The notes beneath the pieces were generated by a model. The model saw only the letters and a list, made by a program, of their open reading frames with translations, ran no database searches and had not been told where the DNA came from. From contig CAZXGI010000004.1 of assembly GCA_964639965.1 (NCBI GenBank), positions 1-64,000 on the forward strand: DNA of 64,000 bases, in the 5' to 3' direction. The position numbers and the translations under genes were made by a program. This document shows, one piece after another, positions 7,514 through 16,275 of this stretch. Numbering within the stretch: the stretch's first letter is position 1; each line of letters opens with the position of its first letter. The DNA is from TMED23 sp964639965. GTDB taxonomy: Bacteria; Pseudomonadota; Alphaproteobacteria; Rhodospirillales; UBA2165.

Positions 7514-8092
7514 TCAATTATCAAATACGATCAAATATTTTTTCAATAACTGCATCTGTGCAACTAAAAATAATATTGTCAAACTTAGTATTCCAAATAC
7601 TTTAAAGTTAACCCAGAAATCAGTGGTTTGAGTGCGCCAAACTATCTCATTCAGCAAAGCCATAGAAAAAAAGAAAATTGCAAACCGACGAGTAAAGAGA
7701 ACCCACCCCTGCTGTTTCATTTTTATCGAAGCTCCAAGTAACTTTTCAAGAAACATATTTTTTGTATACAAACCAATCAAAAGGATCAAACCAAAGATAA
7801 ACTGAATTATTGTAGGTTTCATCTTGATGAAAGTTTCATCCTTTAACCAGAGGGTTAATCCCCCAAAAAAAATAATTATACACCCCGTCACGATTGGCAT
7901 GATCGGAAGTCGCCTTTCAACCAAAAACGAAAGAACTAGCACGACGAGTGTCGTAATAATTATAGCTGCGGTAGCCTTGAATAAATCAGTTGCCCAATAT
8001 GTAACAAAAAAAACGATAAGTGGCCCGTACTCGACTATCGCCTTTAATACTTTAGGGTCAATAGAGGCCTTTTTTTCTTTTGGTTCGTTCAC
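7514..8092 (-). CDS. yciB: YciB/IspZ inner-membrane septation protein family
   Basis: 192 residues, starting at GTG with AAGGAAG upstream. It is an almost entirely hydrophobic protein with five or six membrane helices. The opening KAIVEYGPLIVFFVTYWATD and the LLNEIVWRTQTTDFWVNFKVFG segment are hallmarks of the YciB/IspZ family. Members sit in the inner membrane and affect envelope synthesis and cell division; the biochemical role is not settled. Length is normal. The divergent neighbour is the SbmA-like gene. Confidence 0.92.
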   Translation of the reverse strand: MNEPKEKKASIDPKVLKAIVEYGPLIVFFVTYWATDLFKATAAIIITTLVVLVLSFLVERRLPIMPIVTGCIIIFFGGLTLWLKDETFIKMKPTIIQFIFGLILLIGLYTKNMFLEKLLGASIKMKQQGWVLFTRRFAIFFFSMALLNEIVWRTQTTDFWVNFKVFGILSLTILFLVAQMQLLKKYLIVFDN

Positions 8093-8173
8093 AAAATCTT
8101 CCTTTGAAAAATAATCCCACCGATAATTAGAATAACGCCCAAAATAAAAAATTAAAGTGCGTATTTACTTTAA

Positions 8174-8186
8174 GGGGGATACCCCC
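8174..8186. repeat. GGGGG-ATA-CCCCC inverted repeat
   Basis: A perfect 5-bp GC inverted repeat with a three-base centre lies 40 bases upstream of the SbmA-like start, in an otherwise AT-rich divergent spacer. It could be a regulator site or an mRNA hairpin; no specific regulator is supported. Confidence 0.3.
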
Positions 8187-8225
8187 GAATATACACCTGC
8201 TAAAATATGCAACCTGAGGTAGTTT

Positions 8226-9203
8226 ATGTTTGCTCCTTTTTTCTTAAATCGCGTTTGGGCCTTATGGTCTTGGCTGGGTGGGGCTTTTATTTTGTTTTCC
8301 ACATGGTACCAGGTGCAACTAGATGTAAAAATTACCGAATGGTTCCGAACCTTTTATGACACACTACAAAAAGCATTAAGCAAGCCTAATTCGGTGACGT
8401 TTGACGAATTCTTAACATACCTTATCGAATTTGCCCAAATTGCCGGTCTATGGATAGTAATAATGATTGTTACAGGTTTTTTTGTTTCGCACTGGGTTTT
8501 CAGATGGCGAACCGCAATGACCAATCGATATCAATCTCTTTGGAATGACGTAAAACACATAGAAGGTGCAGCCCAACGAATTCAGGAAGACACACTAAAA
8601 TTTGCCAGAATAATGGAAACCTTAGGTGTTGGTCTCCTTGACTCAGTGATGACCTTATTTGCATTTGTACCGTTATTATGGGGTTTATCCAAACAAATTA
8701 CCGAATTACCTTGGATAGGAGAAGTCAATCATGGCTTGGTTTGGGTCGCTATTTTGGCCGCCTTAGGTGGAACCCTATTATTGGCAATGGTAGGTATAAA
8801 ATTACCAGGTATAGAATTTGATATACAAAAGGAGGAGGCTGCTTACCGCAAAGAACTAGTATTAGGGGAGGATAACCAGGATAGAGCCAAACTAAATATG
8901 CTCGAAGATCTTTATTTAAAAGTGCAAGGAATACATTTCAGATCTTATTTTCATTATCTATATTTTAATGCCTGTAAGTGGAGTTATTTTCAGGGAATGG
9001 TGATTGTTCCCTATATAGCCCTGGCCCCAACAATTGTTACAGGTGTAGTAACGCTAGGTTTTGTTCAACAAATTGTCCGGGTTTTTGGCAGAGTTGAAAG
9101 CTCACTTCAATATTTGGTGCGCTCCTGGTCAACAATAGTTGAACTGATCTCCGTATTTAAACGGCTTAGAGCATTTGAAAGTGCTATAAAACCAAAACCT
9201 TAA
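8226..9203 (+). CDS. SbmA/BacA-like peptide transporter, short form
   Basis: 325 residues with multiple membrane helices and a GAGGT ribosome site. From about residue 20 it follows the SbmA/BacA proteins closely: FFVSHWVFRWRTAMTNRY near residue 85, HIEGAAQRIQEDTLKFA near 112, GIKLPGIEFDIQKEEAAYRK near 194 and RSWSTIVELISVFKRLR near 300. SbmA/BacA are proton-driven importers of peptides and related compounds, built like an ABC-exporter membrane domain without ATPase. E. coli SbmA is about 406 residues; this form lacks the N-terminal region of about 80 residues. The start is well supported, so it is probably a natural short variant. Confidence 0.85.
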   Translation: MFAPFFLNRVWALWSWLGGAFILFSTWYQVQLDVKITEWFRTFYDTLQKALSKPNSVTFDEFLTYLIEFAQIAGLWIVIMIVTGFFVSHWVFRWRTAMTNRYQSLWNDVKHIEGAAQRIQEDTLKFARIMETLGVGLLDSVMTLFAFVPLLWGLSKQITELPWIGEVNHGLVWVAILAALGGTLLLAMVGIKLPGIEFDIQKEEAAYRKELVLGEDNQDRAKLNMLEDLYLKVQGIHFRSYFHYLYFNACKWSYFQGMVIVPYIALAPTIVTGVVTLGFVQQIVRVFGRVESSLQYLVRSWSTIVELISVFKRLRAFESAIKPKP

Positions 9204-9271
9204 CCCCTAATCAGTAATTAACCAATAAATCTTTGGGATCTATATTAAGATAAATTAGTCATTGCCAAGGC

Positions 9272-9358
9272 TCACTTCTTATTCAAAAGGGACCAGGCAA
9301 ACCAAAATATGCAACCACATACCAAAACAGCAAAAACGACAAGTAGTAATCCTAACAT
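9272..9358 (-). CDS. Possible 28-residue single-span membrane microprotein
   Basis: A short frame, MLGLLLVVFAVLVC followed by a second hydrophobic run and the polar end LLNKK, would make one transmembrane helix with a basic tail. It lies downstream of the FAH-family gene on the same strand. No Shine-Dalgarno is visible and no family is recognised, so this is only a candidate. Confidence 0.22.
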   Translation of the reverse strand: MLGLLLVVFAVLVCGCIFWFAWSLLNKK

Positions 9359-9441
9359 GCAATTAGATTACAGCACCATAAAAATGAATTCAACCTCACC
9401 TCAAAAGGATTTAATTCTAATAGGCCAAACAAATAAACTTC

Positions 9442-10374
9442 CTAATCTGGGCCATACTTACCTGTTAACTGGGGCGCATGGGGTGGTTCAAGACCCTTAT
9501 TTTTCCTCTCCAGGCGTGTAGTTCTCTCCCATGTCCGCTTGAGATCATCACGAATATTTACTTTCAGCCGACCCAAACCCTCACACTCCAACTCAACGGT
9601 GTCTCCGTCATGAAAGGGGTTCAATCCTCCGTGATTTGTCCCAGTAGCAATAATATCTCCAGGTTCTAAGGTATGAACATGACTAATAAACTCGATACAC
9701 CGTTTAATATTATGTGCCATGTCATTTGTATTAAAATCCTGCATAATTTTCCCATTAACCCATAATTTAATGGGCAACTCCTGTGGGTTGTCGATCTCAT
9801 CTTTTGTAACAAGGTAGGGTCCAATGGGAGTGAAAGTCTCACGACCTTTCATTTGAAAAAAAACATTCGAAGCTGGTGGCATTCCACGCGCAGATCCGTC
9901 GATAAAATTTACATATCCAAAGACGTAATCCATGGCGTCATCCTGGTTTACCTCGTAACATCGTTTACCAATTACAACCCCTAACTCTGCCTCTCCTTCA
10001 AAGACCGTCGCAGGAATATCTTGAAGAACCATTGTGTCGTTTGGTCCTATAACGCTATTGGACGCTTTGGTGAATGCATTAATGGGAGGAGGCTCTGTTA
10101 ATGTTCCGTCTTCCATATAGTTGACAGCCATACAGTCGATATTTACGGGACGTGGCAAAGGTGGCCGTATTTGAACATTATTAATTGGCAAACCTTTCTC
10201 ACTAATCATAGCCTCTTCTAGGAGACTACGATATTGTTCAAAGTTCTCAATTAACCCATTGATCAGATCGTGTGGGCCCACCATTGGTATGTCGTTAACT
10301 TTACCGCTAACATCTATAACATTTTCCCCACTTAAAACTCCAAGTTTGAAATCATCAAAAAATAAAATTCTCAA
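9442..10374 (-). CDS. Fumarylacetoacetate hydrolase (FAH) family protein
   Basis: 310 residues, starting at TTG with AGGGAG seven bases upstream. The FAH fold is clear. EGEAELGVVIGKRC (about 130-143) carries the metal-binding E-x-E pair, a third acidic ligand follows in GYVNFIDGSARG, and the C-terminal TGTNHGGLNPFHDGDTVE loop closes the site. Family members cleave C-C bonds in acylpyruvates or isomerise/hydrate ring-cleavage products. It is divergent from an RraA-like aldolase and an iron alcohol dehydrogenase, suggesting one catabolic set for a hydroxy- or keto-diacid, but the substrate cannot be assigned. Confidence 0.88.
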   Translation of the reverse strand: MRILFFDDFKLGVLSGENVIDVSGKVNDIPMVGPHDLINGLIENFEQYRSLLEEAMISEKGLPINNVQIRPPLPRPVNIDCMAVNYMEDGTLTEPPPINAFTKASNSVIGPNDTMVLQDIPATVFEGEAELGVVIGKRCYEVNQDDAMDYVFGYVNFIDGSARGMPPASNVFFQMKGRETFTPIGPYLVTKDEIDNPQELPIKLWVNGKIMQDFNTNDMAHNIKRCIEFISHVHTLEPGDIIATGTNHGGLNPFHDGDTVELECEGLGRLKVNIRDDLKRTWERTTRLERKNKGLEPPHAPQLTGKYGPD

Positions 10375-10520
10375 AACAACACTCCCTTATAGGTCATATA
10401 GTATTAGTCTTCATCATTCGGAAAAAACCTCAATGTTGCAAGAAAAATACTACAAAGGCGTGACAATTAAGTTAAATCCCTCCAAAATTGCGTTCCATTA
10501 CAAACAAGGGTTAGCAAATA

Positions 10521-11156
10521 ATGAATGTAAAAATAACTGACAAACATGTGCAAGAGGCATCAAAAATTTCAGCAGCAACGATGCATGAGGCCTCCGGAAA
10601 AATAGGCGCGCTTCCATCTTACATAAAACCTATTTCTTCTGACATGAAAATTTGTGGTCGTGCATATCCCATCAAAGGGCCCTCTGGTTGCAACCTTTGG
10701 CTTCATAGGGCTATTGCGAAAGCTAGGCAAGGAGATGTACTGATAGCAGATATCGGAGACGATAAAGAATTTGGATACTGGGGAGATATTATGGGCACTG
10801 GCTCAATGGCCAAAGGTATAACCGGACTAGTAATAGATGGATGTGTTCGCGATCAAATTGAATTGGCAGAAATGGGTTTTCCTGTTTTTGCTGCTGGCCT
10901 ATGTATCCGAGGTACTGAAAAAAAATTCGATGGGATGGGATCCCTTGAAGAACCTATAACTATAGGCAAAATAACGATTAACCATGGTGATCTGGTTTTA
11001 GGCGATAACGACGGTGTTGTTATTATTCCCGCAGACCAAATCGAAGAAGGCATAGCAAAATCCCTAGAACGCGAAGGTAAGGAAGAAACAACAAAAGAGT
11101 ATCTCCGCAAAGGCAAAACAACAATGGAAATATATGATTGGCCAGAAAATACATAA
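10521..11156 (+). CDS. RraA-like protein, probable HMG/CHA-type aldolase
   Basis: 211 residues. The RraA/dimethylmenaquinone-methyltransferase-like fold shows in SAATMHEASGKIGALPSYIKP at the N-terminus, YWGDIMGTGSMAKGITGLVIDG around residues 90-113 and CVRDQIELAEMGFPVFAAG, whose R-D pair follows the glycine-rich loop. In the class II aldolase subgroup (4-hydroxy-4-methyl-2-oxoglutarate / 4-carboxy-4-hydroxy-2-oxoadipate aldolase) these residues bind metal and pyruvate. An aldolase or oxaloacetate decarboxylase role fits the neighbouring FAH and dehydrogenase genes better than RNase E inhibition. It lies 15 bases before the dehydrogenase gene and is probably co-transcribed with it. Confidence 0.8.
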   Translation: MNVKITDKHVQEASKISAATMHEASGKIGALPSYIKPISSDMKICGRAYPIKGPSGCNLWLHRAIAKARQGDVLIADIGDDKEFGYWGDIMGTGSMAKGITGLVIDGCVRDQIELAEMGFPVFAAGLCIRGTEKKFDGMGSLEEPITIGKITINHGDLVLGDNDGVVIIPADQIEEGIAKSLEREGKEETTKEYLRKGKTTMEIYDWPENT

Positions 11157-11171
11157 GAGAAGGAAATACCC

Positions 11172-12305
11172 GTGGCAAGTATTTTAAATTTCCCCCCCAT
11201 CCATTTTGATTTTGGAGCTATTAAGGAACTCGTTCCTGAGCTTAAAAAAAGAGAAATTGACCGCCCCCTCGTTATAACTGACCAAGGTCTTGTAGACCAC
11301 GGTATCTACGAAAAACTTCGTAGTACATTGCCAATTGATATGAAGGTTTCTTTATTTGACAAAATTCCAGAGAACCCAACCATCTATGGAGTTGAACAAG
11401 CCCTTAAAGTGTACAAGAAAAACAACTGTAACGGTATTATCGGGCTCGGTGGTGGATCTGTTCTCGATTCCGGAAAGGCTCTACGAGTTATAGCGACCCA
11501 TGATATTTCGCTAATCGATGTTTTGTGTAATTTAGATAAAATTACGACTAATGTTGCACCTTACCTAACAATACCAACTACAGCTGGTACAGGTGCAGAA
11601 ATTACGTTCGGGGGCGGAATTCATCCAGAACCTAATGCACCAGCTTTTGCTATTCGAAGCATACATGTAAGACCGGATCTCGCTATCTGTGACCCGGAAT
11701 TTACCATGACATTACCTCCGCGGCTAACAGCTGCAACGGGTATGGATGCCCTCACTCATTGCGTTGAAGGTTTTTTATCCAAAAACTCCAACCCTCCAAC
11801 TGAAGCAATTGCTCTAGATGGCATTCGGCGCGTTACCAATTTTATCGATCGTGCCGTAACGGATGGTAACGATCGCGAAGCACGTTCAGAAATGTCAATG
11901 GCAGCACTCGAGGGGGGAATGGCAATCTATATGGGATTGGGCCCAATCCACGCCCTATCAATGACGTTTGGAAATAGTCCGCTTCATCATGGCACTCTTG
12001 TTACTGTAGCTATGCCAGCCATTATGAAATTTTATAACGGCAAAATTAAAGATAATGCCTTGGAGAAAATTGCTGAGGCAATGGGCCTTACCGCCGATAA
12101 GGAATCGGGAAGTCGTATCGCAGATGCTGTAGCAGAGATAAATAGTAGGCTGGGTCTTCCTTCAACTGTCCGGCAAATGGGTTATGATAAGAATGATATT
12201 GAACAGATGGTGAGAGACGCTTGTGAAAGCGATTTTAATATCCCCGCACCTATTCGGCCAAATGCGGACGAATATGAGAAAATAGTTGTTGAAGTATTAG
12301 GTTAA
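11172..12305 (+). CDS. Iron-containing alcohol dehydrogenase family protein
   Basis: 377 residues, starting at GTG after AAGGAAA. The nucleotide-binding GLGGGSVLDSGKALR motif is near residue 96, and TIPTTAGTGAEIT near residue 135. Metal ligands are expected in MDALTHCVEGFLS (about 190-202) and in the HALSMTFG / LHHGTLV region (about 259-276). This is the type III, Fe2+- or Zn2+-dependent, NAD(P)H-using family that includes maleylacetate and lactaldehyde reductases. Placement after the RraA-like aldolase suggests it handles a hydroxy-acid or aldehyde made in the same pathway. Confidence 0.9.
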   Translation: MASILNFPPIHFDFGAIKELVPELKKREIDRPLVITDQGLVDHGIYEKLRSTLPIDMKVSLFDKIPENPTIYGVEQALKVYKKNNCNGIIGLGGGSVLDSGKALRVIATHDISLIDVLCNLDKITTNVAPYLTIPTTAGTGAEITFGGGIHPEPNAPAFAIRSIHVRPDLAICDPEFTMTLPPRLTAATGMDALTHCVEGFLSKNSNPPTEAIALDGIRRVTNFIDRAVTDGNDREARSEMSMAALEGGMAIYMGLGPIHALSMTFGNSPLHHGTLVTVAMPAIMKFYNGKIKDNALEKIAEAMGLTADKESGSRIADAVAEINSRLGLPSTVRQMGYDKNDIEQMVRDACESDFNIPAPIRPNADEYEKIVVEVLG

Positions 12306-12341
12306 GAAAATATTTATCACAAAAAGATGAAAACCTATTAG

Positions 12342-13085
12342 ATGGACATTTTTTCCAGCGTTTTGAGTTTCAATTTATTACTTGCGGCCTTTGCAGTATT
12401 TCCGAGTGGTATAATTCAAGGTTATGCCGGGTTTGGAGGAGTTTTGGTAGCTGTCCCATTCCTAGCTATCTTATTTGACCCAGTCACGGGTTTTGCAATT
12501 ATATTATTCGTAGTTTTATTTGGTCAGGGTTCTCATTTTTTAAAAGCAATAAGGAATGCAGATTGGAAAGAGGTTGGCCCGGTTGCCGGTGCCAGTGCAA
12601 TTACGATGACAATCGGAATATTTTTCTTAGTGAAAACCGATCCAATATTTATACGCAAGTGTATGGGCATAATAATTCTCCTCATAACCTTACTGATGGC
12701 GTCCGATTGGAATTACTCGGGGAAAAGAAGTTTGATAAGCAAGGTGTTTACGGGGGGGGTCTCTGGCACAATTACAGGTGGATTTGGAGTACCTGGGTTC
12801 CCGCTTCAAGTAATGTATTTTCATACCTCACTCTCAACTATTGACACAAAACGTTCTAATGTTTTAGCGGCGTTAGCTTGTGGTTTAGCTGTTGCAATTA
12901 CTGGTCTCGCAATCCAAAATATTTATACCCAAGAAATGTTAATACGCGCAGTAGTAATTGCCCCAACATTTATCGTGGGAGCAAAATTAGGAGAAATGAT
13001 CTTTAAAGTGGCACCTACCGATTGGTTCAAGAGAATAACTTATCTGATTCTATTGGCCACCGCTATTATGTTGATTTTTTTTTAA
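12342..13085 (+). CDS. TSUP/TauE-SafE family membrane transporter
   Basis: 247 residues and seven or eight membrane helices. The family pattern is visible as GIIQGYAGFGGVLVAVPFLA in the first repeat and FTGGVSGTITGGFGVPGFPLQ in the second, a tandem architecture. TSUP proteins export or import organosulfonates, sulfite, sulfolactate or other small anions. It follows the alcohol dehydrogenase by 36 bases with no strong ribosome site. An anion from the adjacent catabolic genes is as likely a cargo as a sulfur compound, despite the dsr cluster nearby. Confidence 0.85.
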   Translation: MDIFSSVLSFNLLLAAFAVFPSGIIQGYAGFGGVLVAVPFLAILFDPVTGFAIILFVVLFGQGSHFLKAIRNADWKEVGPVAGASAITMTIGIFFLVKTDPIFIRKCMGIIILLITLLMASDWNYSGKRSLISKVFTGGVSGTITGGFGVPGFPLQVMYFHTSLSTIDTKRSNVLAALACGLAVAITGLAIQNIYTQEMLIRAVVIAPTFIVGAKLGEMIFKVAPTDWFKRITYLILLATAIMLIFF

Positions 13086-13091
13086 AACTAT

Positions 13092-13919
13092 TTAAAGGCC
13101 TTCGTCTTGTCCGTGAATATGATAAGCAATTTCCCGGACAGGTTTTCGTCCTCGACTATCAATACCTGTAGGCAACCAGGCACAGACATTTGCACCGGGA
13201 GACCAAACCGTTTTGCAGGGGCCCGGCACAAAGAACTCAACAAATTTAGCCTCTTTATCGCTTTCATTAATAAAAGTATGAAGCTCATGCTCGTAATTGT
13301 AGAGAACGTCGCCAGTTTTAAACACCTCACGATCTCCATTTAGGAGAGCAGTAAGACTTCCCGAAATAATATACTGGAAATGTTCAGCTCCTACATGGTA
13401 ATGCACGGGGGCAGCAGCACCTGGAGGATATGTAATCATCTCACCTTTAAAAGCGTTTGTTCCCGCCAATGCTTGCGTCGCCAAATATACCCGCTTACGT
13501 TCATCATGCTCAGATTCTAAAACGGGCTCACGCGTCCAATCAGTAAAACATAAATCACCAGGCATATCTCCGACATCAAGGTCAAACCGCAAAGCGTCTG
13601 GTATGCGTGCAACAAGCAGGGTTGAACCACTTTGACTGGAAATATACTTACCCTGATATCCTAGTGGTAAATATGAAATAAAATCAGGTGTTAACGTCCT
13701 GGATATTCCCTCCAATGATATTTGACCCGACAAGACCTGCACCCAGCCAATCATTCCCTGATCCAGCATCAAATCATATTCTCCTTTGGGTAGAATTTTT
13801 ACATAGTCAAGCCGTATTTGATCATTCCCAATCACATCCCTGTTTAGCAATTGGATAACTTCACAGCCAGGGGATATGACTATCGGTTTTTGATCTTTTG
13901 CTCTTATTATTACGGGCAT
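13092..13919 (-). CDS. Cupin-domain protein (bicupin)
   Basis: 275 residues in two beta-barrel halves. The C-terminal cupin is clear: PGAAAPVHYHVGAEHFQYIISG at about residues 170-190 supplies the H-x-H and a third His/Glu for metal binding, and GDVLYNYEHELHTFIN completes motif 2. The N-terminal half has no such His set and is probably structural. Function unknown; related proteins include dioxygenases, isomerases and ureidoglycine-type enzymes. It follows the alpha/beta hydrolase gene with a 17-base gap and is probably co-transcribed. Convergent with the TSUP gene. Confidence 0.8.
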   Translation of the reverse strand: MPVIIRAKDQKPIVISPGCEVIQLLNRDVIGNDQIRLDYVKILPKGEYDLMLDQGMIGWVQVLSGQISLEGISRTLTPDFISYLPLGYQGKYISSQSGSTLLVARIPDALRFDLDVGDMPGDLCFTDWTREPVLESEHDERKRVYLATQALAGTNAFKGEMITYPPGAAAPVHYHVGAEHFQYIISGSLTALLNGDREVFKTGDVLYNYEHELHTFINESDKEAKFVEFFVPGPCKTVWSPGANVCAWLPTGIDSRGRKPVREIAYHIHGQDEGL

Positions 13920-13936
13920 ATTAGATCTTCTACAAT

Positions 13937-14863
13937 TTACCCTTCAATAATTCCATTAACAAAATCTATAATATCAGGTCCGACACCATTATCGCCAGAG
14001 CCAATAGAATAAACCTGAGACACATGATTATGACCAGACATTTGTTTATAGCGCGGAATCCAATCAAATTTGGAACCAATTTCCAACAACAATTCTACGC
14101 TAAATCGTTCCCAATTAACGGGGTCGTATTCGGCCGTTGAAAGCATAAGAGGTGTATCACCATGATCAACATTACCTAAAACCCCCATCTCTATATATTT
14201 CTCAGAGGGATCACCAAAATAAGCTATCTGATTGGGCGCTGCATTCTCGCGATCGTTTCCATAAACACCGGACATCAATATAGCTCCTGCACAACCTGGA
14301 CCTTCATCATCTGGATGCATTGACTTTCTAAGAACATAGGTTGAAACATGAACTGCACCCGCTGACTGCCCCAACAAGAATATTTTTTTTGGGTCGCCCC
14401 CATATGATGAAATATTTTCTCTCGCCCAGTCGACGGTTTTAGCTACATCAGTGGCACCATCGGGCCATTTAGCATCTGGTGCCAATCGATAGGTCGCATT
14501 AATTCCAATCATATTATTTCGTACAAAAAAATTAGCTACGTTGCCATGTAACAAATCACCTTCAACATTCTTATGTCCCTGAACAAAACCTCCGCCGTGA
14601 AAAAAAATAACCACGGGCAAGTCTTTCTTCTCAACCTCATTATGATGAATATCGAGAACATTTCGATCATCCGGCCCGTACGACACATCACGTATTATAT
14701 TAATACCAGTTCGATCAATTTTACTCAAAATAGGCAGATAAAGTTCTAGTGTTTTCTTAACAACATTGGGATCAAAGACCTTACCTATATTACTAATTTC
14801 TGTTGCAACTTCATCGGGTATATTATGGACACTCTTTGACGTATCATTATTATCCTTGCTCAT
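13937..14863 (-). CDS. Alpha/beta hydrolase (hormone-sensitive-lipase-like esterase)
   Basis: 308 residues. The oxyanion-hole motif HGGG is at residues 89-92 in FFHGGGFVQGHK. The nucleophile elbow GQSAGA places the catalytic Ser near 167, and the acid and His are expected in STAEYDPVNWE and SGHNHVSQ near the C-terminus. It hydrolyses a carboxylic ester or lactone of unknown identity in the cytoplasm; no signal peptide is seen. It is the first gene of a two-gene unit with the cupin gene, and lies 94 bases from the end of the urease operon on the same strand. Confidence 0.88.
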   Translation of the reverse strand: MSKDNNDTSKSVHNIPDEVATEISNIGKVFDPNVVKKTLELYLPILSKIDRTGINIIRDVSYGPDDRNVLDIHHNEVEKKDLPVVIFFHGGGFVQGHKNVEGDLLHGNVANFFVRNNMIGINATYRLAPDAKWPDGATDVAKTVDWARENISSYGGDPKKIFLLGQSAGAVHVSTYVLRKSMHPDDEGPGCAGAILMSGVYGNDRENAAPNQIAYFGDPSEKYIEMGVLGNVDHGDTPLMLSTAEYDPVNWERFSVELLLEIGSKFDWIPRYKQMSGHNHVSQVYSIGSGDNGVGPDIIDFVNGIIEG

Positions 14864-14956
14864 TTATACAACCTCATTTATTTTTCTGTTTTTTTTTCCC
14901 TATCAATTTAGAGTAATAAGGTAGGCTGACCAGTACAACAGTGATTAAGATATTTT

Positions 14957-15568
14957 TCAATCTCGAAGACCTCCCAAATTTTCAACAAATTCAATAATTT
15001 CCTGTAATCCAATATTTTCTTTAAGGTTTGAAAAATAGTAGGGCTTATCACCCCTCATCTGCCTCGCATCATGATCCATTACGTCAAGATCAGCTCCAAC
15101 CAGCGGGGCAAGATCTATTTTATTAATAACTAACAAATCTGATCTTGTTATGCCGGGACCTCCTTTTCTCGGAATTTTATCACCGGCAGAGACGTCAATT
15201 ACATAGATAGTAATATCAGCCAGCTCGGGCGAAAACGTAGCTGCTAGATTATCACCTCCGCTTTCTATAAATATAACATCAAGCCCTAAAAATTTTTCAT
15301 TAAGTTGGGATACCGCCGATAAATTCATCGAAGCATCTTCACGGATTGCTGTATGCGGACATCCTCCTGTTTCAACTCCCAAAATTCTATCCGCTTCTAG
15401 TGCTCCTGATCTGGTTAGAAATTCCGCATCCTCTCGTGTGTATATATCGTTGGTAATCGCAGCAATATTAAATTCGTTACGCATCGATTTACAAAGTCGT
15501 TCCAATAAGGCCGTCTTGCCAGTTCCAACCGGGCCGCCTATTCCAACTCTTAATGGATTTAAACTCAT
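14957..15568 (-). CDS. ureG: Urease accessory GTPase UreG
   Basis: 203 residues. The P-loop GGPVGTGKTALLERL is at residues 10-24. ESGGDNLAATFSPELAD near 103 is the diagnostic UreG block, and VETGGCPHTAIREDAS carries the nickel-binding C-P-H. NKID near 151 is the guanine-specificity motif. UreG dimerises on Ni2+ and GTP and hands nickel from UreE to apo-urease through UreF-UreD. It is the last gene of the operon; its start overlaps the ureF stop by 4 bases, implying translational coupling. Confidence 0.97.
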   Translation of the reverse strand: MSLNPLRVGIGGPVGTGKTALLERLCKSMRNEFNIAAITNDIYTREDAEFLTRSGALEADRILGVETGGCPHTAIREDASMNLSAVSQLNEKFLGLDVIFIESGGDNLAATFSPELADITIYVIDVSAGDKIPRKGGPGITRSDLLVINKIDLAPLVGADLDVMDHDARQMRGDKPYYFSNLKENIGLQEIIEFVENLGGLRD

Positions 15569-16275
15569 GATCTAAACAGCCGTGTATATTGCGTTTCATG
15601 ATTCATCGAAGCTATATCAATAATAGGAGCAGCTGTACCGATTTCCTCAAAATTATCATGCAGCGCAGCCTCAATTGACGAATTTATATTCGATTTTATG
15701 GATTCAATACAACGTTGACCCGCCACTTGGCCAAGTGGGATCAAGCGAACCCCTGCCGATACCAGATTCGATGCAAATGAATGGAAATAAGCTAATAATG
15801 CTGAACGAAGGGGCACATTTGCAATTGCTAATGCAATTGCTACTGCTATGGCGTAAGTTGGTTTTCTTTCTATCTTGCGCATAATATCCATTAAATGCTG
15901 AATTTCCTTCAAATTTTTGACTTCCATAACTGTATCAAGAAAAGCAACCCCCTGTGATTCACTTTCCAGAGCCATTTCATTAGTAGCCCGCATAATATCT
16001 CCTCGTTCGACAACCCAACAAAGTCTATCAAAATTTTGATCCTTAACAGCTTGCCAAGCAATACGAAAAAACACCCCGTCAATACGACCTGCCCCCTGAG
16101 ACAGTGCTGCCTTAATCCAGACGCGCAATTGGGACTCATTTTGGATAAGCTTATCTTCAACGGCAAATTCAATACCGTGAGAATACACATAACTCCCCAC
16201 AGGAAAGCTGGGTGACAAGAAAGTCATTAAATCCAGAAATGCAGCGTCAGAACAATTATTTGTGGCCATGGACAT
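15565..16275 (-). CDS. ureF: Urease accessory protein UreF
   Basis: About 236 residues from the ATG of MSMATNNCSDAAFLDLM; an ATG two codons later is equally possible, and longer readings run deep into ureE. UreF is an all-helical chaperone. FLSPSFPVGSYVYSHGIEFAVED near the start and the VPLGQVAGQR-like IPLGQVAGQRCIE segment are the family landmarks. It bridges UreD-urease with the UreG dimer and gates GTP-dependent nickel transfer. Its start overlaps the end of ureE by about 20 bases. Confidence 0.93.
   Translation of the reverse strand: MSMATNNCSDAAFLDLMTFLSPSFPVGSYVYSHGIEFAVEDKLIQNESQLRVWIKAALSQGAGRIDGVFFRIAWQAVKDQNFDRLCWVVERGDIMRATNEMALESESQGVAFLDTVMEVKNLKEIQHLMDIMRKIERKPTYAIAVAIALAIANVPLRSALLAYFHSFASNLVSAGVRLIPLGQVAGQRCIESIKSNINSSIEAALHDNFEEIGTAAPIIDIASMNHETQYTRLFRS

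Noticed and set aside
8174..8186. Metal-regulator operator of CsoR type
   Set aside because: The G5-ATA-C5 repeat lacks the longer flanking symmetry expected and there is no regulator gene nearby; kept only as a repeat.
9309..9521. 70-residue plus-strand frame
   Set aside because: Low-complexity sequence that runs into the opposite-strand FAH gene; no ribosome site.
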